From JAGXKT01 sp964531695 (GTDB taxonomy: Bacteria > Planctomycetota > Phycisphaerae > SM23-33), in the NCBI GenBank assembly GCA_964531695.1, contig CAZHEH010000008.1, positions 1-64,000 on the forward strand: a stretch of DNA of 64,000 bases. The letters are read 5' to 3'. The position numbers were made by a program, and so were the translations under genes. A model generated the notes under the pieces. The model searched no databases, was not told the origin of the DNA, and worked only from the letters and a program-made list of their open reading frames with translations. Every line of letters begins with the position of its first letter. Within the stretch, counting starts at the first letter, position 1. Positions 1 through 12,612 of this stretch are shown here, piece after piece.

Positions 1-16
1 TCGCAGAGACATCGCC

Positions 17-44
17 TTGACCCCGCACGTCGGTTGGCTAGAAT
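17..44 (+). promoter_or_regulatory. sigma70-type promoter for tRNA-Lys
   Basis: TTGACC (17-22), a 16-base spacer and TAGAAT (39-44) lie 36 bases before the tRNA. Spacing and hexamers are close to the housekeeping consensus. Read from sequence only; the start point is not known. Confidence 0.6.
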
Positions 45-79
45 GGGCGGTTCGGGAGGCACTCAGCGCTCCACCCGAC

Positions 80-152
<73 letters not shown>

Positions 153-158
153 GAAGAC

Positions 159-197
159 AAGCCCCCGCGAGTCAATGACTTGCGGGGGCTTCGTTTT
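159..197 (+). terminator. intrinsic terminator after tRNA-Lys
   Basis: A 14-bp stem (159-172 with 178-191) starting AAGCCCCCGC is closed by a 5-base loop and followed by a short T tract (193-196). It sits 6 bases after the tRNA end. Confidence 0.75.
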
Positions 198-446
198 GCG
201 CGTCGGGCCGTCCGCGTGAGCCATGCGTTCTGTCGTGACGTGATTCCGCCCCAATTCAACGCCTTGAGCGTGACGTGTTTCCGCGGTTCCGGCCAGGTGG
301 AGGCGGTCACACGGAGACGCTTACCCCCGTCGCACGGCCGTGCCGTGGTCGAGAACCAGCGCCGAACCGGGTCCGCCGGCGGCTTGAAGCGCGGCCGTCG
401 GCGGGCTATCTTGGCCCGCTCACCCGCTGTCAGAAAGGGCCATGCG

Positions 447-2081
447 ATGCCGCAGACCAGACCCCGCACCCCTCGCCTTCTCGCGCTCGCCGCCGCCGCG
501 GCACTGCTCGCCGTCCTGTCGGGCTGCGCAACGGGGGCGGACCAGCCGCTCGCCCGCGGCGTGGTGTTCGAGGATGCCGACGGCAACGGCCGGCGCGGCG
601 TCGAGGAGACGGGCATCGCGGGCGTGTGCGTATCGAACGGACGGAAGGTCGTGCGGACGGACGCCGACGGCCGCTGGGAGCTGCCGTGCCCGGCCGGAAC
701 GATCCTGTTCGTCTGCAAGCCGACGGGCTGGATGACACCGGTGGACGAGCTGAACCGGCCCCGATTCTTCTACATCCACAAGCCGGGCGGCTCCGAGGAC
801 GAGGGCTACACCTTTGCGGGCTCGGCACCGACCGGCCCGCTGCCAGAGTCGATCGACTTCCCGCTCGTGCGGCAGGAGGAGCCACGCCGGTTTCGCGTGA
901 TCCTGATGGGCGATCCACAGGCGGGCACGCCCGAGGAGGTGGCCTGGTTCGGCCGGGACGTGATGGCGGAGCTGGTCGGCACCGACGCGGCCTTCGGAAT
1001 CTCGCTGGGAGACATCGCGTACGACGATCTGTCGCTGCTGCGACCGATCTGTGAGATGCAAGCGCTGGCGGGCGTGCCGTGGTACGCGGTGGCGGGCAAT
1101 CACGACATGAACTATGCCGCAAGCGACGACCGCGGGGCGCTGGAGACGTTCGAGCGGGAGATGGGCCCCGCGACATACGCCTTCGCCTACGGCGGGGTGC
1201 ACTTCGTCGTACTGGACAACGTCGTGTGGGACGGCGCGGCCGGGGCGGGCGAGCCCGACCCGGGGAACTACCACGGCGGGCTGAGCGAGCGGCAGCTTGC
1301 CTTCGTCGCCGCCTACCTGGAGACGGTCCCCGCCGAGGCGCGAGTCGTCGTGGCGATGCACATCCCGCTGCACAACCCGTTCGCCAAGCGGCACGGCACG
1401 CGGGAGGCGGCAAAGCTGCTGCGGCTGCTGTCCCGGTTCCCGCGCACGTGCTCGTTCTCCGGGCACACGCACGTGAACGCAAACGGCTACCTCGACGAGC
1501 GGCTCGGATACGCCCCCGCGGGCGGCGGCGTACATCCGCATCACAACGTCGGCACAGCCAGTGGCAACTGGTGGCTCGGGGCGCCGGATGAGCTGGGCAT
1601 CCCCTCGGCCATGATGCGGGACGGCACGCCGAACGGCTACGCCGTCGCGACGTTTGACGGCATGGCCTACTCGGTGCGCTATAAGGTCGCGCGGGCCCCG
1701 GCCGACTACCAGATGAACATCCACGCGCCGGATCGGGTGGCGGCGGACGCGGCCGGCGAGGTCACGGTGATGGCGAACGTCTTCGGCGGCGGGCCGGCCT
1801 CCAAGACGAGGATGCGCGTCGGGGGCGGCGAGTGGCGGCCCATGAAGAAGGTTCTCCGCCCGGACCCGCACTATCGGCGGCAGTGGGAGTGGATCAAGGC
1901 GAACACGCCGCAGGGCGCGGACCACTGGGCCAAGCCGCTGCCGTGCCTGCATATGTGGGCGGGCCTGCTGCCGACCCGGCTGGCGCCGGGCACGCACGTC
2001 ATTGAGGTCGAGAGCACGGACGGCTTCGGGCGGACGCACCGCGGCCGTCGGCCGATCCGCGTGGCCGCCGGTGGCGAGTGA
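447..2081 (+). CDS. Secreted calcineurin-like metallophosphoesterase lipoprotein
   Basis: The protein has 544 aa. It starts with a lipoprotein signal (LLAVLSGC lipobox near residues 22-29), then a small beta-sandwich domain typical of the MetallophosN family, where a GVVFEDADGNGRRG stretch resembles Ca-binding SdrD/Cna repeats. A metallophosphoesterase core follows, with motifs MGDPQ, SLGDIAYDD, GNHDMN, MHIPLH and SGHTH for the di-metal site. A MetallophosC-like beta domain ends the protein. The architecture predicts an envelope-anchored phosphoesterase; the substrate is unknown. I chose ATG 447 because the signal peptide begins there, although the frame is open upstream to 180. The ribosome site is weak. 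The gene stands alone between tRNA-Lys and a separately promoted J-domain gene. Confidence 0.88.
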   Translation: MPQTRPRTPRLLALAAAAALLAVLSGCATGADQPLARGVVFEDADGNGRRGVEETGIAGVCVSNGRKVVRTDADGRWELPCPAGTILFVCKPTGWMTPVDELNRPRFFYIHKPGGSEDEGYTFAGSAPTGPLPESIDFPLVRQEEPRRFRVILMGDPQAGTPEEVAWFGRDVMAELVGTDAAFGISLGDIAYDDLSLLRPICEMQALAGVPWYAVAGNHDMNYAASDDRGALETFEREMGPATYAFAYGGVHFVVLDNVVWDGAAGAGEPDPGNYHGGLSERQLAFVAAYLETVPAEARVVVAMHIPLHNPFAKRHGTREAAKLLRLLSRFPRTCSFSGHTHVNANGYLDERLGYAPAGGGVHPHHNVGTASGNWWLGAPDELGIPSAMMRDGTPNGYAVATFDGMAYSVRYKVARAPADYQMNIHAPDRVAADAAGEVTVMANVFGGGPASKTRMRVGGGEWRPMKKVLRPDPHYRRQWEWIKANTPQGADHWAKPLPCLHMWAGLLPTRLAPGTHVIEVESTDGFGRTHRGRRPIRVAAGGE

Positions 2082-2136
2082 GCCGGGCAGCCGTACGTCC
2101 TCAACCCGGCTTTTCCGGCTTCCGCAAACCTTGACT

Positions 2137-2165
2137 TTGCGAAATCCCGATAGTTGTGGTAGGAT
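2137..2165 (+). promoter_or_regulatory. candidate promoter for the J-domain gene
   Basis: TTGCGA (2137-2142), 17 bases, then TAGGAT (2160-2165), about 63 bases before the GTG start at 2228. Confidence 0.45.
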
Positions 2166-2227
2166 GTCGTGTTGTGGCCCGGAGGAAGGACCGGGGCACG
2201 GCTCACCGCCAGACAGGAGTACTCGCC

Positions 2228-2878
2228 GTGCAGTCCGAAGTGTCTGCCTGGGAGGTTTTGGGGCTGGAGCCCACCGCGGACGAGAGCGAGGTCCGTCAGG
2301 CGTATCTCCGCGCCGCCCTACAATGTCACCCCGACCGTTGCCCGAACGATCCCGGCGCGGCCCGCCGGTTTCATCGCATCAGCGAGGCGTATCAGAGCAC
2401 AATGCGCCGTTGCCGCGGCCGGCGGCGCACGCAGCGGCTGCTGAACGCCCCTCCCGTCAGCCCACGGGAATTTGCCCTGCGCGATTGGGGCCGGCCGCAG
2501 ATGGCGACCTTCGTGCCCGATACGAAGGACCACCGTATGGACTGGCTGGCCCGGCTCGGCGGCCAACGGATGATCCGCCCGCGCATGAACGAGAACCGGG
2601 CCTTCGTGATCCTCTGGATTCTGGCGCTGATTGTCGGGGGAGTCGCCGCCACGATCGGGGCCGGTGTGTGGTTCGCCCCGGCCACGCGCGGCTTGCCGGC
2701 TGCGGCGGCCGTAATGGCATACGGCGGCTTGGCGCTGGCGAGCTATGCGGCCGTCATCGCCGGGGCGATCCTGGCGATCATCGTCACGCGCCGCGTCGTT
2801 TGGCTGGTCCAGAACCTTCGGCTGAACTGGATGCGCGTTCTGCCGCCCCCACCTTCGGACGGCCCGGCCCTCAACTGA
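2228..2878 (+). CDS. J-domain membrane protein
   Basis: This 216-aa protein carries an N-terminal J domain (about residues 5-65) with the HPD tripeptide in CHPDR at about residues 33-36, needed to stimulate an Hsp70 ATPase. The C-terminal half has two strongly hydrophobic segments, near residues 120-145 and 155-190, so it should be a membrane-tethered DnaK co-chaperone. It has no Gly/Phe or zinc domain, so it is not DnaJ itself. GTG 2228 is chosen because AGGAG lies 8 bases upstream; the frame also has an ATG at 2156 with no ribosome site. No dnaK is nearby. The client is unknown. Confidence 0.8.
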   Translation: MQSEVSAWEVLGLEPTADESEVRQAYLRAALQCHPDRCPNDPGAARRFHRISEAYQSTMRRCRGRRRTQRLLNAPPVSPREFALRDWGRPQMATFVPDTKDHRMDWLARLGGQRMIRPRMNENRAFVILWILALIVGGVAATIGAGVWFAPATRGLPAAAAVMAYGGLALASYAAVIAGAILAIIVTRRVVWLVQNLRLNWMRVLPPPPSDGPALN

Positions 2879-3219
2879 CTTCGCCGGAGCGACTTCCGTC
2901 CGTCAGCATTCATTCAGGTCCGTCCGCCAATACGCCGATACTCCCCTTGATGGCATAGACGGCCGAATTGGCCCTTGACGAAGGGTCGGCAAGGCGTTGT
3001 ACTCTGTGCATGGACGGCAGCTCGGTAGCGGGCTGCGGAGAAATCGTCACAACTTTTTCTTAGTTCCGCAGTTGTGCTGCGTAACATATTGTTAGGTGCA
3101 ATGGCCAAGCGGCCGCCTCGGCGAGCGGCGGGCGGATGACAAGGAACGGACGCCTGATGAGCCGACGCCGGGTAGTTCAGTTGACTCGACCTCATCTTGT
3201 TATCGGAAAGGACAAGAAG
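2879..3219 (+). other. intergenic leader before the DUF11 lipoprotein
   Basis: No gene is seen in these 341 bases. A candidate promoter has TTGACG at 2975-2980, 17 bases and TGTACT at 2998-3003. That would give an untranslated leader of about 210 bases. The leader contains a T-rich stretch (3054-3062) and a GC-rich potential hairpin around 3107-3135. I recognise no riboswitch class. Confidence 0.4.
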
Positions 3220-5493
3220 ATGGATCACACGAAACGCGTATTTGCTGTAGGACTTGCGATGCTGGTAGCCGCGGCCGCTGTCGGTTGCCGGGAGCACATG
3301 CCCCATTCGTTCACGCTCGGCACGGGCACGATGGAGCGTACGCACCCCAAGCCGGCCGAGGGTGGCTACTACGAGAATTGGGATCCGTACGCCGCCACGA
3401 TCGAGGTCACGCCCGAGCGGGACGTAAACCCGGTCAACACCCAGCACATCCTGATCGCGACGGTGCTGGACCACGACGGCGAGCCGCTGCCGAACCGGCG
3501 GGTCGAATGGACGCTGCCCGAGGGTAGCGTCGGCGCGTTCGTCGAGGTGGATGAGAGCGGGTGGCGCGCCAGCCGCGGCTACAAGGTCACGAGCCGCTTC
3601 GCCGTGACTCACACGAACAACTTCGATCATGTCCTTACGCGCGGCAACGACGACCCGTCCGACGATATCCACCTGAAGGCGGGCCAGACCTGGGCCGTGA
3701 TTACCTCTCCCGTTGAGGGCACCAGCCACGTAACGGCGTACGCCCCCGGCATCTACGACTGGGACAAGCACAAGGTCTTCGTCGAGAAGCACTGGTACGA
3801 CGTGGCCTGGAAGCTCCCGCCGGCGGCGACGAACCCCGTCGACACGCCCCATGAGCTGGTGACGGACGTGGCCAAGTACTCCGACGGCAGCCCGCTCGAG
3901 GGCTACCACGTGACGTACAAGATCCTGGACGGCCCGGGCGCCCAGTTCGACGAGAACGACGACACGGCCATCACGGTCAAGACGAACGCCGAGGGCAAGG
4001 CCAAGGCGACGCTCGTCCAGACCGAGCCGAAGGAAGGCACCAACCGCATCCAGATCGACGTGGTGCGGCCCGAGAACGTGCCCTGCTGCAAGCCGGCCGT
4101 CCATATGACCAGTGGCGTGACGACCAAGACCTGGGTCGGCCCGGACATCGCCATCAGCAAGAACGGCCCGGCCAGCGCTATGGTCGGTGACGAGGTGACC
4201 TACCAGATCGCCGTGACGAACCCGTCGGACGTGGCCGCCACGGACGTGAAGGTCGTGGACGAGATTCCGGGCAATGTCGAGTACGTCAGCAGCGACCCCG
4301 AGGCGACCCGGCGCGGCGGCCAGTTGCACTGGGACGTCGGCGAGCTGCCCGCCAAGGGCCGCAAGATGATGAACGTGACCTTCCGGGCCACCGAGACCGG
4401 CCGCATCCACAACTGCGCGACGGTCACGGCCGCCTACGGCTTGCGGGCCGAGGACTGTGCCGACACGCAGGTGGCCGTGGCGCGGCTGACGATGCGCAAG
4501 ACCGCCCCGGAGGAAGTCCTGCTGTGTGACCCGATCACGTACGAGGTGATCGTGACCAACGAGGGCAGCGCCCCCGCGACGAACGTCCGCCTGACGGACG
4601 ACCTGCCGGACGGCCTGACCTACGAGGGCCACGGCAAGGTCACCAGCAACCTCGGCACGATCCAGCCGGGCGCGTCGAAGCGCGTGCGGTACGACGTTAA
4701 GGCCGCCGAGACCGGCACCTACACAAACAAGGCGTCGGTCACGGGCGACCGCGGGCTGTCCGCCTCCGCGGACGTCAAGACGGTCGTTCGCCAGCCGGTC
4801 CTGACGATCACCAAGGAAGGCCCCGGTCGTCGTCTACTCGGCCGGGAGATGACCTACACGATCACCGTGGCCAACAAGGGCGACGGCGATGCGCGGAACA
4901 CGACGCTCGTCGACACGCTGCCGACGAACGCCGAGTTCGTCAGCGCCAGCGGCGGCGGCACGATGAGCCGCGGCAAGGTCACCTGGAACCTCGGCACGCT
5001 GGAGCCGGATCAGTCCCGTGAGGTCACCGTGACGCTGCGGGCGACCGCCAAGGGCGAGGTCCGCAACGTCGCCAGCGTCCGGGCCTATTGCGCCGAGGCG
5101 GACGGCGAGATCGTCACCGAGGTCGAAGGCATCCCGGCGATTCTGCTGGAGTGCGTGGACACCGACGATCCGATCGAGGTCGGGGCGAACACGACCTACG
5201 TGATCACCGTGACCAACCAGGGATCGGCGGTCGGAACGGGTGTCGTCATCGCGTGCACGCTCGCCGCGGAGCAGGAGTTGGTTTCCGCTGACGGCGAAAC
5301 CGAGGACACCGTCGATGGCCGGAAGGTCACCTTCGCACCGATCGACACGCTGGCGGTCGGCGCCGAAGCCGTCTACCGCGTCGTGGTCAAGGGCGCGAGG
5401 GCGGGCGACGTTCGGTTCGAAGTCACTCTGAAGAGCGACCAGATGTCCACGCCCGCGATGGAAACCGAAGCCACACGCATCTACGCCGACTAG
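3220..5493 (+). CDS. DUF11-repeat lipoprotein, OmcB-like
   Basis: The 757-aa protein begins with a lipoprotein signal (lipobox AAAAVGC, Cys about residue 23). Two Ig-like (invasin/Big_1-like) regions fill residues 45-300. Four DUF11 repeats of about 105 residues follow, starting near 307, 421, 526 and 637; most open with a (K/R)xGP-type or LLEC strand. About ten cysteines are spread over the repeats (VPCC, NCAT, EDCAD, LLCDP, AYCAE, LLECVD, VIACT), a pattern recalling the large cysteine-rich OmcB protein of Chlamydia. An envelope structural role is inferred. AAAGGA precedes ATG 3220. It is followed by a strong hairpin and a shorter paralogue with a nearly identical C-terminus. Confidence 0.8.
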   Translation: MDHTKRVFAVGLAMLVAAAAVGCREHMPHSFTLGTGTMERTHPKPAEGGYYENWDPYAATIEVTPERDVNPVNTQHILIATVLDHDGEPLPNRRVEWTLPEGSVGAFVEVDESGWRASRGYKVTSRFAVTHTNNFDHVLTRGNDDPSDDIHLKAGQTWAVITSPVEGTSHVTAYAPGIYDWDKHKVFVEKHWYDVAWKLPPAATNPVDTPHELVTDVAKYSDGSPLEGYHVTYKILDGPGAQFDENDDTAITVKTNAEGKAKATLVQTEPKEGTNRIQIDVVRPENVPCCKPAVHMTSGVTTKTWVGPDIAISKNGPASAMVGDEVTYQIAVTNPSDVAATDVKVVDEIPGNVEYVSSDPEATRRGGQLHWDVGELPAKGRKMMNVTFRATETGRIHNCATVTAAYGLRAEDCADTQVAVARLTMRKTAPEEVLLCDPITYEVIVTNEGSAPATNVRLTDDLPDGLTYEGHGKVTSNLGTIQPGASKRVRYDVKAAETGTYTNKASVTGDRGLSASADVKTVVRQPVLTITKEGPGRRLLGREMTYTITVANKGDGDARNTTLVDTLPTNAEFVSASGGGTMSRGKVTWNLGTLEPDQSREVTVTLRATAKGEVRNVASVRAYCAEADGEIVTEVEGIPAILLECVDTDDPIEVGANTTYVITVTNQGSAVGTGVVIACTLAAEQELVSADGETEDTVDGRKVTFAPIDTLAVGAEAVYRVVVKGARAGDVRFEVTLKSDQMSTPAMETEATRIYAD

Positions 5494-5515
5494 GCACGGT
5501 GTGGTACGCATAGCC

Positions 5516-5545
5516 GGGGCGCCGGCCCGAGTGGGCCGGCGCCCC
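5516..5545 (+). terminator. hairpin terminator after first DUF11 gene
   Basis: A perfect 13-bp GC-rich stem (5516-5528 with 5533-5545) has loop GAGT and is followed by TTGTCTTG. The T tract is imperfect. Confidence 0.6.
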
Positions 5546-5668
5546 TTGTCTTGCGCCGAGAGACCTCGAAATCGCATCCGGATTCCGCGAGGCGCTATCA
5601 TTGTGCGGAAAGCGTCGGCCGCGACGCGCCGCGTATCCGTGAATTACGCCGAATAAGGAGATTCCACC

Positions 5669-7270
5669 ATGAAGCCACGATCTCACCTCGCCTTACTGGC
5701 CACGGGCCTTCTGCTGGCCACCGCCTTCGCGGGCTGCGAGCAGCCCCCGCAGAAGCCCGGCGATCGAGACCCCCGCATGGGCCCGCCGCCCGACAGGTCC
5801 CGTGCGCCGCGGCGCGAGACCTCGCCGCCCGCGCCGCGCCGCAGCGGTTCAGCCGGTCGCTTCAGCGCCCCCGCGGGTCACGCGGCCGTGGCGATGTACC
5901 TGCCCTCGGGCGACGAGGCCGGCAGTCCAATCAGCGTCCTCAAGCACGCCCCGCGAGAGGTCGTCGTCGGGCAGCCGTTCGACTGGACCATCGAGGTGAC
6001 CAACACCACGGACGTCGACCTCGATGAAGTGACCCTGCGCGAGGAGTTCCCGCCGGAGTTCCGCCCGATGGCCGCCACGCCGGACGGCGACGTGGCCGGC
6101 CGGACCGCCACCTGGAACCTGGGCACGCTGGCGGCCGGGGCCACGGAGCGTCTCACCGTCCGCGGCACGGCCGCCGACATCGGCTCGCTGGTGAGCTGCT
6201 CCCATGTGAGCTACAGGATCCCCCGCGTCTGCCTGGCCGTCGAGGCCGTCCGCCCGGCCCTGGAGCTGACCAAGACCGGCCCGGCCGACGTCCTCGCCTG
6301 CGACGACATCGCCTACGTGCTGACGGTCACCAATACGGGCACCGGACCGGCCACAAACGTCCGTGTCATGGATGACCTGCCGGACGGCCTGCGGACCGTG
6401 GACGGCGAGGAATCGGCGGCTTTCCGCATCGCCTCGCTGCCGGCCGGCGCATCGCGCAAGATGGAGGTGGTGGTTCGTGCCGCGGGGCCCGGGCGGTACG
6501 TCAACAAGGCCACGGCCGCGGGGGACCCCGGCCTCACGGCTGATGCCGAGTTCACCACGACCGTCCGGAAGCCCACGCTCGAGGTCACGAAGACCGGGCC
6601 GGAGATGCGCTACGTCGGCCGTCCGGTGGAGTACGAGATCACCGTCCGCAACACCGGTGACGGCGAGGCCCGCCGCACGACGCTGACGGATACGCTGAGC
6701 GACCACCTGACCTTCGTACGGGCCTCCGACGGGGGCACGATGAGCCGCGGCAAGGTCACCTGGGACCTCGGCACGCTCGATCCTGGCGACGCCCGAACGG
6801 TCGCCGTCACCGCCGAGGCCCGTCGAATGGGCACGGCACGCAACGAGGCCACGGCCGAGGCCTACTGCGCCCGCGGCTCGGCCGCCGTGACGACCGAGAT
6901 CGAGGGCATCCCCGCCATCCTGTTGGAATGCGTGGACATCGAGGACCCGGTCGAGGTCGGGACGAACACGACCTACGTCATCACCGTGACGAATCAGGGC
7001 TCGGCGGTCGGCACCGACATCGTCATCGCGTGCACGCTGCCGCCGGAGCAGGCGTTCGTCTCCGCGGACGGCCCGACGGAAGACACCGTCGACGGCAAGA
7101 AGGTGGCGTTCGCCCCGATCGACACGCTGGCGCCCAAGGACAAGGCGACCTATCGCGTCGTGGTAAGGGGCACCCGGCCGGGGGACGTTCGGTTCGAGGT
7201 TATGCTGACCAGCGATCAGATGACCAAGCCGGCCCGGGAAACCGAGGCCACCCGCATCTACGCAGACTAG
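5669..7270 (+). CDS. DUF11-repeat lipoprotein, paralogue of the upstream gene
   Basis: The 533-aa protein has a lipoprotein signal (TAFAGC, Cys about residue 23), a Pro/Arg-rich linker, and four DUF11 repeats starting near residues 88, 196, 301 and 414. It lacks the Ig-like N-terminal part of its neighbour. Its last repeat and C-terminus (ETEATRIYAD) match the upstream protein almost residue for residue, so the pair arose by tandem duplication. Cysteines in the repeats are conserved (ACDD, YCARG, LLECVD, VIACT). AAGGAG lies 9 bases before ATG 5669. Likely an outer-membrane or periplasmic structural protein; the function is inferred from the repeat family only. Confidence 0.78.
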   Translation: MKPRSHLALLATGLLLATAFAGCEQPPQKPGDRDPRMGPPPDRSRAPRRETSPPAPRRSGSAGRFSAPAGHAAVAMYLPSGDEAGSPISVLKHAPREVVVGQPFDWTIEVTNTTDVDLDEVTLREEFPPEFRPMAATPDGDVAGRTATWNLGTLAAGATERLTVRGTAADIGSLVSCSHVSYRIPRVCLAVEAVRPALELTKTGPADVLACDDIAYVLTVTNTGTGPATNVRVMDDLPDGLRTVDGEESAAFRIASLPAGASRKMEVVVRAAGPGRYVNKATAAGDPGLTADAEFTTTVRKPTLEVTKTGPEMRYVGRPVEYEITVRNTGDGEARRTTLTDTLSDHLTFVRASDGGTMSRGKVTWDLGTLDPGDARTVAVTAEARRMGTARNEATAEAYCARGSAAVTTEIEGIPAILLECVDIEDPVEVGTNTTYVITVTNQGSAVGTDIVIACTLPPEQAFVSADGPTEDTVDGKKVAFAPIDTLAPKDKATYRVVVRGTRPGDVRFEVMLTSDQMTKPARETEATRIYAD

Positions 7271-7291
7271 ACGGCCTCGGGCGCGGGGCTA

Positions 7292-7323
7292 GCGGGCGCC
7301 GGGCCGCATGGGCCGGCGCCCGC
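7292..7323 (+). terminator. hairpin after second DUF11 gene
   Basis: A GC stem of about 14 bp (7292-7305 with 7310-7323) has loop GCAT. Its core resembles the hairpin after the first DUF11 gene, consistent with duplication of the whole unit. There is no T tract. Confidence 0.45.
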
Positions 7324-7349
7324 GGCTCTGCGCGGCCTGCCGGGCGGCA

Positions 7350-7378
7350 TTGTCCCGCCGCCCGCCGGCCGGTATAGT
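7350..7378 (+). promoter_or_regulatory. promoter for carB
   Basis: TTGTCC (7350-7355), 17 bases and TATAGT (7373-7378). The gene starts 66 bases downstream. Confidence 0.55.
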
Positions 7379-7443
7379 GTGGCCCCAATGCCCGTACCTC
7401 GCCGCGCACGGTTCGCGCGGCCGCGAGACGCCAAAGGAACGCC

Positions 7444-11094
<3,651 letters not shown>

Positions 11095-11120
11095 CCCGGC
11101 AAGTAGCGAAAGGCCCGCCC

Positions 11121-11148
11121 GCGTGCACGCAGAAAGACGCGTTCACGC
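11121..11148. terminator. possible bidirectional hairpin between carB and carA
   Basis: Arms GCGTGCACGC and GCGTTCACGC pair with one mismatch around an 8-base loop, midway between the convergent stop codons. There is no strong T tract on either strand. Confidence 0.3.
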
Positions 11149-11173
11149 GCTACAACTGAGACCTGCCGTCGCC

Positions 11174-12370
11174 CTATCGTTTCGCCGTGGCGAGTTTGCG
11201 CTGTGCGGCGTCCATCTGTTCGGCGGTCGGCGCGCGGCCGTGCTCCATCATGTCGCGGAAGCAGGTGAACAGGTAGGTCGCATCGTGCGGACCGGGGCTG
11301 GCCTCCGGGTGGTACTGCACGCTGAAGAGGCACTCGTCGCCATGTGAGAAGCCCTCGACCGTCTGATCGTTGAGGTTGATGTGCGTCACCTCCGCGCCGC
11401 GATTCGCCAACGACGCCCCGTCGATGGCGAAGCCGTGGTTCTGTGAGGTGATCTCGACCTTGCCGGTGGCCTCGTTGCGGACGGGCTGGTTCGCGCCGTG
11501 GTGGCCGAACTTGAGCTTGTAGCTCTCCCCCCCAAGGGCCAGCCCGAGGAGCTGGTGCCCCAGGCAAATGCCGAAAATCGGTACCTTGCCCACGAGGTCC
11601 CGGAGCGTGTCGATGGTGTAGGTCACGGCCGCCGGGTCGCCCGGCCCGTTCGAGATGAACACCCCCTCCGGCTGCCGCTCGAGGATCGCCTCCGGACCTT
11701 CCGTCGCAGGAACCACCGTCACGTCGCAGCCGTGCTCGACCAAGTTGCGGAAGATATTCGTCTTCGCCCCGCAGTCGACCGCCACCACCCGGTAGCGCTT
11801 TCCGGGTTCCCCGCCGCGGGCCTGCGCGAACGGGCTGGCGTAGCCCTCAGGCCACTCGTAGGCCTCGCCCGGCGTAACGACCTTCACCAGATCCTGCCCG
11901 GTCATGTCCGGCAGTTCGCGGGCACGGCGGACCAGCTCGGCGTCGGCCAGATCCTCGGTGCTGACCACGCCGTTGACCGCACCGGCCGTGCGGATGTGCC
12001 GCGTCAGCGCCCGGGTGTCGATCCCGGCGATCGCCACGACGCCCGCCTCCGCAAGATACGCATCCAAGTCCTTCTCGCTACGGCAGTTGCTCGTGACCGG
12101 CGAGAGCTCCTTCACGACGAAGCCGGCCACCTGCACTCGCTTGTCGTGGGACTCGACGTCCTCGGCGTTCACGCCGTAGTTGCCCATCTGCGGGTAGGTC
12201 ATTGTCACGATCTGCCCGGCATAGGACGGGTCCGTCAGGACCTCCTGGTAGCCGCTCATGGCGGTGTTGAACACGACCTCGCCGCCGCTCGTCCCGGCCG
12301 CGCCGAAGCACGTGCCCTCGAACACCAGCCCGTCAGCCAGCGCCAGCTTACATGGTTTGCCTGCTGCCAT
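11174..12370 (-). CDS. carA: Carbamoyl-phosphate synthase small chain
   Basis: CarA hydrolyses glutamine and feeds ammonia to CarB. The 398-aa protein has the CarA N-terminal domain (GLVFEGTCFGAAGTSGGEVV, then GYQEVLTDPSYAGQIV). The class I amidotransferase domain follows, with FISNGPGDP, the nucleophile Cys in GICLGHQLLGLA, and the His/Glu pair in the VQYHPEASPGPHD block. GAGGAG precedes two adjacent ATGs; the second (12370) has the better spacing, 12373 is the alternative. Unlike in most bacteria it is not upstream of carB but convergent with it, with its own promoter at 12391-12419, and divergent from purF. Confidence 0.95.
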   Translation of the reverse strand: MAAGKPCKLALADGLVFEGTCFGAAGTSGGEVVFNTAMSGYQEVLTDPSYAGQIVTMTYPQMGNYGVNAEDVESHDKRVQVAGFVVKELSPVTSNCRSEKDLDAYLAEAGVVAIAGIDTRALTRHIRTAGAVNGVVSTEDLADAELVRRARELPDMTGQDLVKVVTPGEAYEWPEGYASPFAQARGGEPGKRYRVVAVDCGAKTNIFRNLVEHGCDVTVVPATEGPEAILERQPEGVFISNGPGDPAAVTYTIDTLRDLVGKVPIFGICLGHQLLGLALGGESYKLKFGHHGANQPVRNEATGKVEITSQNHGFAIDGASLANRGAEVTHINLNDQTVEGFSHGDECLFSVQYHPEASPGPHDATYLFTCFRDMMEHGRAPTAEQMDAAQRKLATAKR

Positions 12371-12390
12371 CATGGTCTCCTCGGCCCGGC

Positions 12391-12419
12391 ATTCTACCAG
12401 CCCCGTGCCGACGGGCCAA
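12391..12419 (-). promoter_or_regulatory. promoter for carA
   Basis: On the minus strand, TTGGCC (12419-12414), 17 bases and TAGAAT (12396-12391), just upstream of the carA start. The -10 is about 20 bases from the ATG, so the leader is short. Confidence 0.55.
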
Positions 12420-12612
12420 ACCTCGCTGCGATGCCGGCCGCATGCGGCTCGCCGCGGGAGCCGCCCGCCGCCTGGACGGCCAAGGCGGTCGTGCCACTCA
12501 CACGGGCATGGCATCCGTGCCCTGACAACGGCTGTTCCCCTTACCGGCGGGTTTCCTGTATGCTGTGCCCTTCGGTCGATCCTCTGCGGCCAGGATTCAG
12601 GAAGGGCTCAAC

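Noticed and set aside
3165..3190. tRNA-like GGGTAGTTCAGTTGA stretch before the DUF11 gene
   Set aside because: No acceptor stem, anticodon arm or T loop can be folded around it.
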